A stretch of 38,053 bases of DNA, taken from contig CAJMHR010000024.1 of NCBI GenBank assembly GCA_905213265.1, forward strand, positions 1 to 38,053, read 5' to 3'. The translations under genes were made by a program, and so were the position numbers. Each line of letters begins with the position of its first letter. Positions within the stretch are counted from its first letter, which is position 1. Positions 31,539 through 38,053 of this stretch are shown here, piece after piece. Below the pieces are notes generated by a model. That model was not told the DNA's origin. It saw nothing but the letters and a program-made list of their open reading frames with translations, and did no database searches. Origin of the DNA: an uncultured Collinsella sp. (GTDB lineage: Bacteria > Actinomycetota > Coriobacteriia > Coriobacteriales > Coriobacteriaceae).

Positions 31539-33965
31539 TTACGCGTGCCAGATCTCGTCGCGGTACTCGCGAATGGTACGGTCGCTCGAGAACCAGCCGG
31601 AGGAGGCGGTGTTGAGCAGCGCCTTGCGGTTCCAGGTCTCCTGGTCGCCGTAGCTGCCCGTAAGCTTCTCCCACGCGTCCACGTAGCTGCGGAAATCGGC
31701 CATGACAAGGTCGGGGTCGTTGTTGTTCATGAGCTCGTTGTAGATGCTCTCGAAGTTGCCCGAAAGACCCGCAAAGGTGTTGTCCTTGAGCTCGTCCATC
31801 ACGCGGCCCAGACGCTCGCGATCGTTGTTGAGCGTATCCCACGCAAAGTAGCTGTTCGATGCCCAGAGCTGCTCGACCTCGGGGGCGGTCAGGCCAAAGA
31901 TGGCCTCGTTCTCGCGGCCGGCCAGGTCGGCGATCTCGATGTTGGCGCCGTCGAGGGTGCCCAGCGTAATGGCGCCGTTCATCATGAGCTTCATGTTGGA
32001 CGTGCCCGAGGCCTCCTTGCCGGCCGTGGAGATCTGCTCCGAGATCTCGGCAGCGGGGTAGATGAGCTGGGCGTTGCTCACGCGGAAGTTGGGGATAAAG
32101 CAGACCTTCATAACCTCGTTCACACGGGCATCGTTGTTGATGACGTCGGCCACGGAGTTAATGAGGCGGATGGTCTCCTTTGCAAAGGTGTAGCTCGAGG
32201 CTGCCTTGCCGCTAAAGATGAAGGTCGTCGGCGTCACGTGGAAGTTGGGGTCGGCGATGCGACGGTTGTAGATGTCCATGACCTTCATGATGTTCATGAG
32301 CTGGCGCTTGTAGGCGTGGAAGCGCTTCACCTGAACATCGAAGACGGTGTTGGGGTCGATGACCAGACCGGTCTCGGCCTTAACGTAGGCGGCCAGGCGC
32401 TCCTTGTTGGCGCGCTTGGAGGCACCCACGGCCTTCAGGAACTCGGTGTCGTTTTGGAACTCTTTGAGCTTCTCCAACTCAAAGGCGTCCTTGAGCCAGC
32501 CGTCGCCAATGGCCTCGGTCACGAGCTTGGCGTAGGTGGGGTTGGCCTCGGCAAAGAAGCGACGGTGCGAGATGCCGTTGGTCTTGTTGTTGAACTTCTC
32601 GGGCGTCAGGGCATAGAAGTCCTTGAGCACGATGTTCTTGATGATGTCGGAGTGGATCTTGGCCACGCCGTTAACGCTGTGGCTGCAGATCACGGACAGG
32701 TTGGCCATGCGAATCTCGCCGTCCCACAGAATGGCGGTCTGGCGCAGACGCTCCTGCCAGCCCTCCTGCGTTGTGTCGAATGACTCGTGCCAACGACGGC
32801 TGATCTCGTCGATGATCTGGTACACGCGGGGGAGAAGCTTGGAGAACGTGCCGATGGGCCACTTCTCCAGGGCCTCGGGCAGGATGGTGTGGTTGGTGTA
32901 GCTCACGACCTGCGTCACGATGTTCCATGCGTCATCCCACTCGAGCTTCTTCTCGTCGATGAGGATACGCATGAGCTCGGGGCCGCACATGGCGGGGTGC
33001 GTGTCGTTGGTGTGGATGGCCACAAACTGCGGCAGCAGCTCCCAGTTCTCGCCGTGCTCCTTCTCAAAGGTGTCGAGCAGGCTGTAGATACCGGCCGAGA
33101 CAAACAGGTACTCCTGCTTCAGACGCAGCAGACGGCCGTGCTCGCCTGCGTCGTTGGGGTAGAGGATGGCGCTGATGGCCTCGGCCTCGGCACGTTCGGC
33201 ATCGGCTAGGGCATAGTCGCCGCGGTTGAAGGCCTCAAGGTCAAAGTGCTCCTCGACCGGCTCGGCGGCCCAGACGCGCAGCTTGTTGACGGTCTCGCCG
33301 GCATAGCCCACAACGGGGATGTCATAAGGGACGGCCAGGATATCCTGCGTGTCCACCGTGCGGTAGAACGTGCGGCCGTTCTCCTCAAAGCCCTCAACAT
33401 GGCCACCAAATTTAATGGTCACGGCCTTGTCCTGACGGCGGACCTCCCAGGGATAGCCGTGGGTGAGCCACTCGTCGGTGGCCTCGACCTGGCTGCCGTT
33501 GACGATCTCCTGCTTAAACAGGCCGTAGCGGTAGCGCATGCCGTTGCCGTAGCCGGCAATGCCCTCGGCTGCCATGGAATCCAGGAAGCATGCGGCCAGA
33601 CGGCCCAGGCCACCGTTGCCCAGCGCCGGATCGGGCTCCTGGTTCTCGATGACGGACAGGTCAAAGCCCATGTCGTCGAGTGCCTCGGCGACCATGTCGC
33701 GCACGCCAAAGTTGAGCAGGTAGTTGTCGAGCAGGCGGCCGATCAAAAACTCGATCGAGAAGTAGTACACGCGCTTCTTGCCCTCGGCGGTGGCACGGGC
33801 GTCACTCTTGGTGGCAACGGTGCGGGCCTTCTCGGCCACGAGCTTGGCCAGGGCGTTAAAGCGATCGAGGTCGCTGGCGGCCTCGACGCTCTTGCCGCTG
33901 ATGCTCATGACGGCATCGCGATAGAGCTCGGTAAACTCCTGCTTGTTGTCGAAGATCTTATTCAT
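31539..33965 (-). CDS. glgP: Glycogen/maltodextrin phosphorylase
   Basis: Predicted 808-residue PLP enzyme (GT35) that releases glucose 1-phosphate from glycogen chain ends. It shows the family's signature regions: EGKKRVYYFSIEFLIGRLL, ALGNGGLGRLAACFLDSMA, FVAIHTNDTHPAM, and EASGTSNMKLMMNGAITLGTLDGAN with the PLP lysine at about residue 659. The ATG at 33965 has GGAAGGAA just upstream; the frame runs 15 codons further up without a ribosome site. It sits between glgB and glgC, so breakdown and synthesis genes share one direction and possibly one transcript. There are no unusual tails on this enzyme, in contrast to GlgA and GlgB. Confidence 0.96.
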   Translation of the reverse strand: MNKIFDNKQEFTELYRDAVMSISGKSVEAASDLDRFNALAKLVAEKARTVATKSDARATAEGKKRVYYFSIEFLIGRLLDNYLLNFGVRDMVAEALDDMGFDLSVIENQEPDPALGNGGLGRLAACFLDSMAAEGIAGYGNGMRYRYGLFKQEIVNGSQVEATDEWLTHGYPWEVRRQDKAVTIKFGGHVEGFEENGRTFYRTVDTQDILAVPYDIPVVGYAGETVNKLRVWAAEPVEEHFDLEAFNRGDYALADAERAEAEAISAILYPNDAGEHGRLLRLKQEYLFVSAGIYSLLDTFEKEHGENWELLPQFVAIHTNDTHPAMCGPELMRILIDEKKLEWDDAWNIVTQVVSYTNHTILPEALEKWPIGTFSKLLPRVYQIIDEISRRWHESFDTTQEGWQERLRQTAILWDGEIRMANLSVICSHSVNGVAKIHSDIIKNIVLKDFYALTPEKFNNKTNGISHRRFFAEANPTYAKLVTEAIGDGWLKDAFELEKLKEFQNDTEFLKAVGASKRANKERLAAYVKAETGLVIDPNTVFDVQVKRFHAYKRQLMNIMKVMDIYNRRIADPNFHVTPTTFIFSGKAASSYTFAKETIRLINSVADVINNDARVNEVMKVCFIPNFRVSNAQLIYPAAEISEQISTAGKEASGTSNMKLMMNGAITLGTLDGANIEIADLAGRENEAIFGLTAPEVEQLWASNSYFAWDTLNNDRERLGRVMDELKDNTFAGLSGNFESIYNELMNNNDPDLVMADFRSYVDAWEKLTGSYGDQETWNRKALLNTASSGWFSSDRTIREYRDEIWHA

Positions 33966-34058
33966 ACGTTCCTTCCCCCGGGGATGTTTCTCCCGGAACG
34001 GTTGTGACATGTATCCTACGCCCCCGCGGGGCGGGTAATTACAGTGGTAACGATTTTG

Positions 34059-36317
34059 TTACGCATCCTTGCCAGATGCTTTAACAGCGCCTGCCTTAGC
34101 CTTGGGAGCAGCCTTTTTAGTGGTTGTCTTCTTTGTCTTGGGCTTAGCCGTGGCTTTGGCGGCAGACTTGACAGTCTTCGCCTTAACCGAAGCCTTCTTG
34201 GCAGCCGCGGTCTTGGGCTTTACCGAGGACGAGCGCTTGCGCGTCGCCTTCTTGGGCTCCTCGACCACGGGCGGCTTGTAGCTGCTCGGACCGCGGCGCT
34301 TAAGCACCACGCCTGCCAGGCCGGGCACCTTGATCTCGATGGAGTCCATCTGCCCGTTCCAGGGATAGGGCTCGCTCGAGCAGGTGTAGGGCTCCTCACC
34401 GGCGTATCCGCTACCACCGAACTCGGGACGGTCGGAATCGAAGATAACCTCCCAGTCACCCTCGCGCGGCACACCCACGCGGAAGCTCTCGTAGCTCGCC
34501 GGGTCAAAGTTGATTAGAATCACCAGGTCGTCATCGACGTCCTCGCCCTGGCGCACAAAGCTCACGATGGACTGTTTAGAGTTGTCCGCGTCAATCCAGG
34601 TAAAGCCGTCGTCGGTGTAGCCGCGCTCGTACAGGGCGGGCTCGGCGGTGTACAGGTGGTTGAGCGCCTTGATAAACGCCTGATGATGACGGTGGGTCTC
34701 GTACTCCTCGGTCAGGAACCACTGGATGGACTCGTAATAGCGCCACTCAATAAACTGGCCGATCTCGTTGCCCATAAAGTTGAGCTTTGCACCGGGATGC
34801 GTCATCTGGTAGAAAGCCAGCGTGCGCAGACCGGCAAACTGGCGCCACCAGTCGCCCGGCATGCGGCCGATCAGCGAGCACTTGCCGTGCACGACCTCGT
34901 CGTGGCTCAGCGGGCAAATGAAGTTCTCGGTAAAGGCGTACATGATGGAGAAGGTCAGCAGCCCGTGGTTGCCGGGGCGCCACGGAAAATCGGTCTGCAT
35001 GTAGTGCAGGGTGTCGTTCATCCAGCCCATGTCCCACTTGTAGTGGAAGCCCAGGCCGCCGTCCTGCGGCGGATAGGTCACGAGCGGCCACGCGGTGGAC
35101 TCCTCGGCCATCATCATCACGTCGGGGTAGTGTGCCTCCACGGCGCAGTTGACCTGGCGGATAAACGCGCTGGCGTCCAGGTCCTCCTCGGTACCGTACT
35201 TGTTGAACTTCTTTTGGCCCGGATCGTCAATGCCAAAGTTGAGGTACAGCATGCTGGATACGCCGTCCATGCGAATGCCGTCCACGTGGAAGTTCTCGAG
35301 CCAATACAGCACGTTGGAGACCAGGAAGGAGCGGACCTCGCCGCGGGCGAAGTCAAACTTGTGCGTGCCCCAGTTGGGGTGAATCTCATGCTCAAACAGC
35401 ATGTGGCCGTTAAAAGTGGCAAGGCCGTGGGAATCGGCACAAAAGCCGCCGGGAACCCAGTCCATGATCACGCCGATGCCAGCCTCGTGGCACGCATCGA
35501 TAAAGTGCATGAGCTGCTGCGGGTTGCCGTAGCGCGACGTGGCGGCGTAGTAGCCGGTCGTCTGGTAGCCCCAGGAGCCATCGAAGGGATGCTCCATAAG
35601 CGGCATGACCTCGATATGCGTGTAGCCCATGTCGCGCACGTAGTCTACGAGCTCCACCGACAGGTCGTCGTAGGTGTAGAACTCGCCGCGCTGCGCGGGG
35701 AAGGGATCCATGGGACCGGGGTAATTGCCGTACACGTCGGGCTCGCCCTGCGGCGCGTCGCCGTGGCGCTTCCACGAGCCAATATGCACCTCGTAGATGT
35801 TAAGGGGCTGCGACATGTGGTTGTGGCCGGCGCGGCGCTTGAGCCACGCGGCATCGTTCCACTTGTAGCCATCGAGAGTCCACAGCACGCTGGCGGTACC
35901 CGGAGGGCACTCGGCCTTAAAGGCATACGGATCGGCTTTGTAGAGCTTTTCGCCCTCGTTGGTCTCGATGAGATATTTATAGAGCTGGCCCTGCTCGGCG
36001 CCGGGAATAAAGCCTTCCCAAATAGCGCTCGTATGCACGGGCACCAGCGGGTTGGCTTCCTCATCCCAGTCGTTAAATTCGCCAATGACATGGACACTCT
36101 TTACGTCGGGCGCCCAAACGCAAAAGCGCCAGCCGCGCGTGCGCTGCTGCGTGTCGGGATGCGCGCCCATCTTTTCCCAGCTGCGCTCCCACATTCCAAT
36201 GCCAAACAGGTAGACATCGTCCTTGGAGAGCTCCGGTGCGTGCGGAGCCGGTTTGCGGGTTGCGGGCTTTTTAGCCGTTGGCTTTAGCTTTGTATCGCTC
36301 ACGTTTGATCCCATCAT
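34059..36317 (-). CDS. glgB: Glycogen branching enzyme with basic N- and C-terminal tails
   Basis: Predicted 752-residue GH13 enzyme that adds alpha-1,6 branches. It has an N-terminal CBM48 (WRFCVWAPDVKSVHVIGEFNDWD) and a catalytic barrel with Asp351 (DGIRMDGVSSM), Glu405 (MMMAEEST) and CPLSHDEVVHGK. Beyond the normal C-terminal beta domain (ending GLAGVVLKRRG) is a 76-residue tail (coding 34062-34289) with about 21 lysines, alanine and threonine and almost no acidic residues. The N-terminus also has a short basic stretch, TKLKPTAKKPATRKP. The start is uncertain: ATG at 36317 or 36314, or GTG at 36302 (giving VSDTKLKP); none has a strong ribosome site. It is first in the glgBPCDA order and has a long structured leader and a divergent promoter region upstream. 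Confidence 0.95.
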   Translation of the reverse strand: MMGSNVSDTKLKPTAKKPATRKPAPHAPELSKDDVYLFGIGMWERSWEKMGAHPDTQQRTRGWRFCVWAPDVKSVHVIGEFNDWDEEANPLVPVHTSAIWEGFIPGAEQGQLYKYLIETNEGEKLYKADPYAFKAECPPGTASVLWTLDGYKWNDAAWLKRRAGHNHMSQPLNIYEVHIGSWKRHGDAPQGEPDVYGNYPGPMDPFPAQRGEFYTYDDLSVELVDYVRDMGYTHIEVMPLMEHPFDGSWGYQTTGYYAATSRYGNPQQLMHFIDACHEAGIGVIMDWVPGGFCADSHGLATFNGHMLFEHEIHPNWGTHKFDFARGEVRSFLVSNVLYWLENFHVDGIRMDGVSSMLYLNFGIDDPGQKKFNKYGTEEDLDASAFIRQVNCAVEAHYPDVMMMAEESTAWPLVTYPPQDGGLGFHYKWDMGWMNDTLHYMQTDFPWRPGNHGLLTFSIMYAFTENFICPLSHDEVVHGKCSLIGRMPGDWWRQFAGLRTLAFYQMTHPGAKLNFMGNEIGQFIEWRYYESIQWFLTEEYETHRHHQAFIKALNHLYTAEPALYERGYTDDGFTWIDADNSKQSIVSFVRQGEDVDDDLVILINFDPASYESFRVGVPREGDWEVIFDSDRPEFGGSGYAGEEPYTCSSEPYPWNGQMDSIEIKVPGLAGVVLKRRGPSSYKPPVVEEPKKATRKRSSSVKPKTAAAKKASVKAKTVKSAAKATAKPKTKKTTTKKAAPKAKAGAVKASGKDA

Positions 36318-36388
36318 GACGCGGCAGCGTGTTGCCTTGGTGACTAGATGCGAAAGGTCCAAGGCTGCACGAATCGAAGGGACGGCGA

Positions 36389-36442
36389 AGTTTCTGTGAT
36401 TCGTTCCACCTCGCGTGCTCGGTGGAACTTTCGGCAGAAACT
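36389..36442 (-). promoter_or_regulatory. Two-tier hairpin in the glgB leader
   Basis: On the - strand, an outer stem AGTTTCTG / CAGAAACT (36435-36442 with 36389-36396) encloses a symmetrical 6-by-6 internal loop and an inner perfect stem GTTCCACC / GGTGGAAC (36421-36428 with 36403-36410) with a 10-base loop. It is about 72 bases upstream of the glgB start. The internal symmetry suggests a folded RNA or a protein site. I recognise no known riboswitch. Confidence 0.5.
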
Positions 36443-36514
36443 ACGATAACACCTGTGCGTTAGTTTTATGGACGAAAGCGGATTTGCGGGGGCGTTTAAT
36501 CGGTAAGCGACATG

Positions 36515-36520
36515 TTTATA
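36515..36520 (-). promoter_or_regulatory. Candidate extended -10 promoter of glgB
   Basis: On the - strand TATAAA is preceded by TGG (TGGTATAAA), an extended -10 motif that needs little -35 contact. The region where its -35 would fall overlaps the operator at 36539-36564. A transcript from here would have a leader of about 190 bases containing the two-tier hairpin. Confidence 0.45.
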
Positions 36521-36538
36521 CCACTGGCAGAATTGCGA

Positions 36539-36564
36539 TGGTAAAACTCTTGACAGTTTTACCA
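36539..36564. promoter_or_regulatory. Inverted-repeat operator candidate at the divergent promoters
   Basis: TGGTAAAAC (36539-36547) and GTTTTACCA (36556-36564) are perfect 9-bp arms around 8 bases. The spacer contains TTGACA, the -35 box of the HAD gene's candidate promoter, so a bound dimer would block it and could also reach the glgB promoter on the other strand. The regulator is not known from the window. Confidence 0.6.
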
Positions 36565-36580
36565 AATAGGGTTTCAAAAT
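36550..36580 (+). promoter_or_regulatory. Candidate promoter of the HAD phosphatase gene
   Basis: A perfect TTGACA (36550-36555) with CAAAAT (36575-36580) at a slightly long 19-base spacing. It lies about 70 bases before the start codon and is embedded in the operator arms. Confidence 0.5.
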
Positions 36581-36595
36581 TGTTAGCCTGACGTT

Positions 36596-36626
36596 TGGTA
36601 AAACGTTTTTAGCAGGTTGTTTACCA
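36596..36626. promoter_or_regulatory. Second copy of the TGGTAAAAC operator motif
   Basis: TGGTAAAAC recurs exactly at 36596-36604, with a degenerate inverse partner GTTTACCA at 36619-36626 after 14 bases. The repeat of the same 9-base word 57 bases from the first strengthens the case for a regulator binding here. Confidence 0.45.
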
Positions 36627-36648
36627 TTTGACATTGAAAGGTTCGTTT

Positions 36649-37338
36649 ATGTCCCATACCGCCGCTCCCAAGGTTGCTTTTATTTTCGATTGCGACGGCA
36701 CACTGGTTAATAGCACCCCCGTTTGGGCCTATGCCCAGCCCGAGTTATTGCACCGCCACGGTGTCGACGTGACGGTCGACGATTTTGCCCAGTTTGAGCA
36801 TTTGTCGCTGGAGGCTGAGTGCCAGGCCTACCACGACACCTGGGGCATTGGCGCGAATGGCGAGGAGCTGTACCGCGAGCTGAGCGACATCCTGATCGAT
36901 GGCTATTCGAAGGTGCCGCCTCGCGAGGGGCTCCTGGCATTTTTGGAGCAGGCGAAGGCGGCGGGCATTGCCATGTGCGTTGCCACGTCCACGCCGGCCG
37001 AGCTGGTGCAGTCCGCGCTCGCTGGTGCCGGGCTCGACGCTTACATGGAGTTTGTTACCACGACGGGCGAGGCAGGACGCTCCAAGCAGTTCCCCGACGT
37101 ATACGAGCTTGCGCTGCGCCGCCTGGAGGAGCGCCATGGGCACAAGTTTGAGCGCGCATGGGTGTTTGAGGATGCCGTCTTTGGCCTAAAGAGTTCTGGC
37201 ACCGCTGGCTTTAAGCGTGTGGGTATTTATGACCCGCACGGCCGCATGGAGCGTGACGAGGTTCGCGCCAACTGCGAGATCTTTATCGACAGCTACGAGG
37301 AGCTGGATCTGTCCCGCATGTTAGAGTTTGAGGGGTAG
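36649..37338 (+). CDS. HAD-superfamily phosphatase (phosphoglycolate phosphatase / beta-phosphoglucomutase-like)
   Basis: Predicted 229-residue hydrolase of the haloacid dehalogenase family. Motif I is FDCDGTLVNS with Asp14 and Asp16; motif II lies in VATSTPAELV; motif III lysine is probably in GRSKQFPDVYELAL; motif IV is VFEDAVFGLKSSGTAGF, the usual paired-acid magnesium site. A helical cap between motifs I and II makes it subclass I (beta-phosphoglucomutase-like fold). The substrate cannot be read from sequence; its divergence from glgB with a shared operator suggests a sugar phosphate, which is only inference. GAAAGG lies 7 bases upstream of the ATG at 36649. A thiamine kinase-like gene follows after 9 bases. 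Confidence 0.88.
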   Translation: MSHTAAPKVAFIFDCDGTLVNSTPVWAYAQPELLHRHGVDVTVDDFAQFEHLSLEAECQAYHDTWGIGANGEELYRELSDILIDGYSKVPPREGLLAFLEQAKAAGIAMCVATSTPAELVQSALAGAGLDAYMEFVTTTGEAGRSKQFPDVYELALRRLEERHGHKFERAWVFEDAVFGLKSSGTAGFKRVGIYDPHGRMERDEVRANCEIFIDSYEELDLSRMLEFEG

Positions 37339-37347
37339 GCGAGGGCT

Positions 37348-38052
37348 GTGACTTGCAAGGTATTAGTGGCCTGCGGCTCGCCCGTGGTAGCGAGCGCGGA
37401 TCTGTTGCGTAGGCTAGCAGGGGAGTGTGACCACGTTGTCGCCGTGGACCGCGGCCTCGACGCACTGCTGGGCGCGGGACTGAGCTGCGACGTTTATGTG
37501 GGGGATGCCGACACGGTGAGCGATGTGGGTCGTGCGCTGGTCGATGCCGCCACCGACTTTGAAGTTGAGCGCCACAACCCGTACAAGGACTATACCGATC
37601 TTGCGTTGGCGCTCGATTCCATCCGCCGTCGCTGGCCGGGTGCCGAAGTGGTTGCGACCTGCGCCACCGGCGGTCGCCCTGATATGGCGCTTTCCGTACT
37701 GGGCCTGCTCGCAGGCTACGATGACGCCCCAGTCTGGATTGCCGAAGACGAGATCACGGCCCGTATCCTGCACGGAGGCGAATCCTGGGCCATCGAAGGT
37801 GCCGAAGGCAAGACGTTTTCTATCATCGCCATAGCCCCCAATACCGAGGTTAGCGAGCACGGCCTAGAGTGGGAACTAGATCACAGCCCCCTGGGTTTGT
37901 TGGCCGACACAGGCATTAGCAACATAGTAAGATCTACTGCAAAGATCGAAGTCCACACCGGTACTGCAATAGCGTATTTGCTGCATCAGGGTTTTCCTGG
38001 GACGTGTCTCTATAGTTTTGTCAACCGCGTGCTTCGCGCCATTTCGGCATGA
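37348..38052 (+). CDS. Thiamine pyrophosphokinase-like protein
   Basis: Predicted 234-residue protein of the thiamine diphosphokinase family, which transfers pyrophosphate from ATP to thiamine. It has the N-terminal domain with VVAVDRGLDALLGAGLSCDVYVGDADTVSD (family: a G-D-D/A-D motif for magnesium) and PYKDYTDLALALDSI, the counterpart of the KDxTDxExAL motif, then a beta-sandwich C-terminal domain with the usual I-E-G-x-x-G-x-x-F-S-x-x-x run (AIEGAEGKTFSIIAIA) and SNIVRSTAKIEVHTGTAI. It is complete: the TGA is at 38050-38052. The GTG start at 37348 follows GAGGG very closely, so a different start nearby is possible. Co-directional with the HAD gene, 9 bases away. Confidence 0.85.
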   Translation: MTCKVLVACGSPVVASADLLRRLAGECDHVVAVDRGLDALLGAGLSCDVYVGDADTVSDVGRALVDAATDFEVERHNPYKDYTDLALALDSIRRRWPGAEVVATCATGGRPDMALSVLGLLAGYDDAPVWIAEDEITARILHGGESWAIEGAEGKTFSIIAIAPNTEVSEHGLEWELDHSPLGLLADTGISNIVRSTAKIEVHTGTAIAYLLHQGFPGTCLYSFVNRVLRAISA

Positions 38053-38053
38053 C

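Larger units (their letters stand above)
36318..36648. other. Divergent control region between glgB and the HAD phosphatase gene (331 bases)
   Basis: Holds a 54-base structured leader element near glgB (36389-36442), a candidate glgB promoter (36515-36520), an inverted-repeat operator (36539-36564) overlapping the candidate HAD promoter, and a second half-site pair (36596-36626). No gene is seen. Confidence 0.65.

Noticed and set aside
30260..31615. 451-codon + strand frame opposite glgC
   Set aside because: Antisense shadow; product rich in Val, Arg and His without domains, while glgC on the - strand is complete.
34656..36287. 543-codon + strand frame opposite glgB
   Set aside because: Shadow frame caused by high GC third positions; glgB catalytic residues on the other strand are all present.

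Overview
The window reads as a stretch of chromosome from a GC-rich Gram-positive actinobacterium of the class Coriobacteriia, most likely Collinsella or a close relative. This is inferred from gene content (single-chain iron-sulfur serine dehydratase, paired GlgC/GlgD, a YknXYZ-type exporter, the priA-def-fmt-rsmB order), GC-rich codon use and lysine/alanine-rich protein tails; no database search was possible. I found no rRNA, tRNA or CRISPR.

Layout. Positions 1-6086 (+) are the end of an anaerobic-type cobalamin operon: cobC (5' truncated), cbiB, cobD, cobQ/cbiP, cobO, cbiC, cbiJ, all overlapping or touching. It ends at a scar with an IS21-type transposase remnant and a 77-bp palindromic element (6130-6289). 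Positions 6298-9718 (-) are a three-gene ABC exporter (adaptor, ATPase, permease). Then come an L,D-transpeptidase (9851-11575, -), L-serine dehydratase (11725-13332, -) and metK (13646-14926, -). Divergent from metK is a housekeeping run on the + strand: gltX, priA, def, fmt, rsmB (15251-22469). A small FmdB-type zinc ribbon gene (22617-22853, -) follows.

From 22942 to 36317 almost everything is glycogen and alpha-glucan metabolism on the - strand. In order of transcription: glgB (branching), glgP (phosphorylase), glgC and glgD (ADP-glucose synthesis), glgA (synthase), then a separate 1098-residue GH13-GH77 fusion (alpha-glucan hydrolase plus 4-alpha-glucanotransferase). This is a whole storage cycle in one place. 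Divergent from glgB are a HAD-family phosphatase and a thiamine pyrophosphokinase-like gene (36649-38052, +).

Two things stand out. First, GlgA carries a roughly 309-residue histone-H1-like tail of alternating acidic/proline and lysine/alanine/threonine blocks, and GlgB carries a similar 76-residue lysine-rich tail plus a short basic N-terminal extension; none of this belongs to the catalytic folds. Second, gene boundaries are studded with long near-perfect inverted repeats (arms of 26 to 40 bp at 13358-13478, 15033-15169, 19832-19933 and 22479-22564). Two of them share a core sequence, so they are members of a dispersed family. The glgB/HAD divergent region also holds a candidate operator array and a folded leader.
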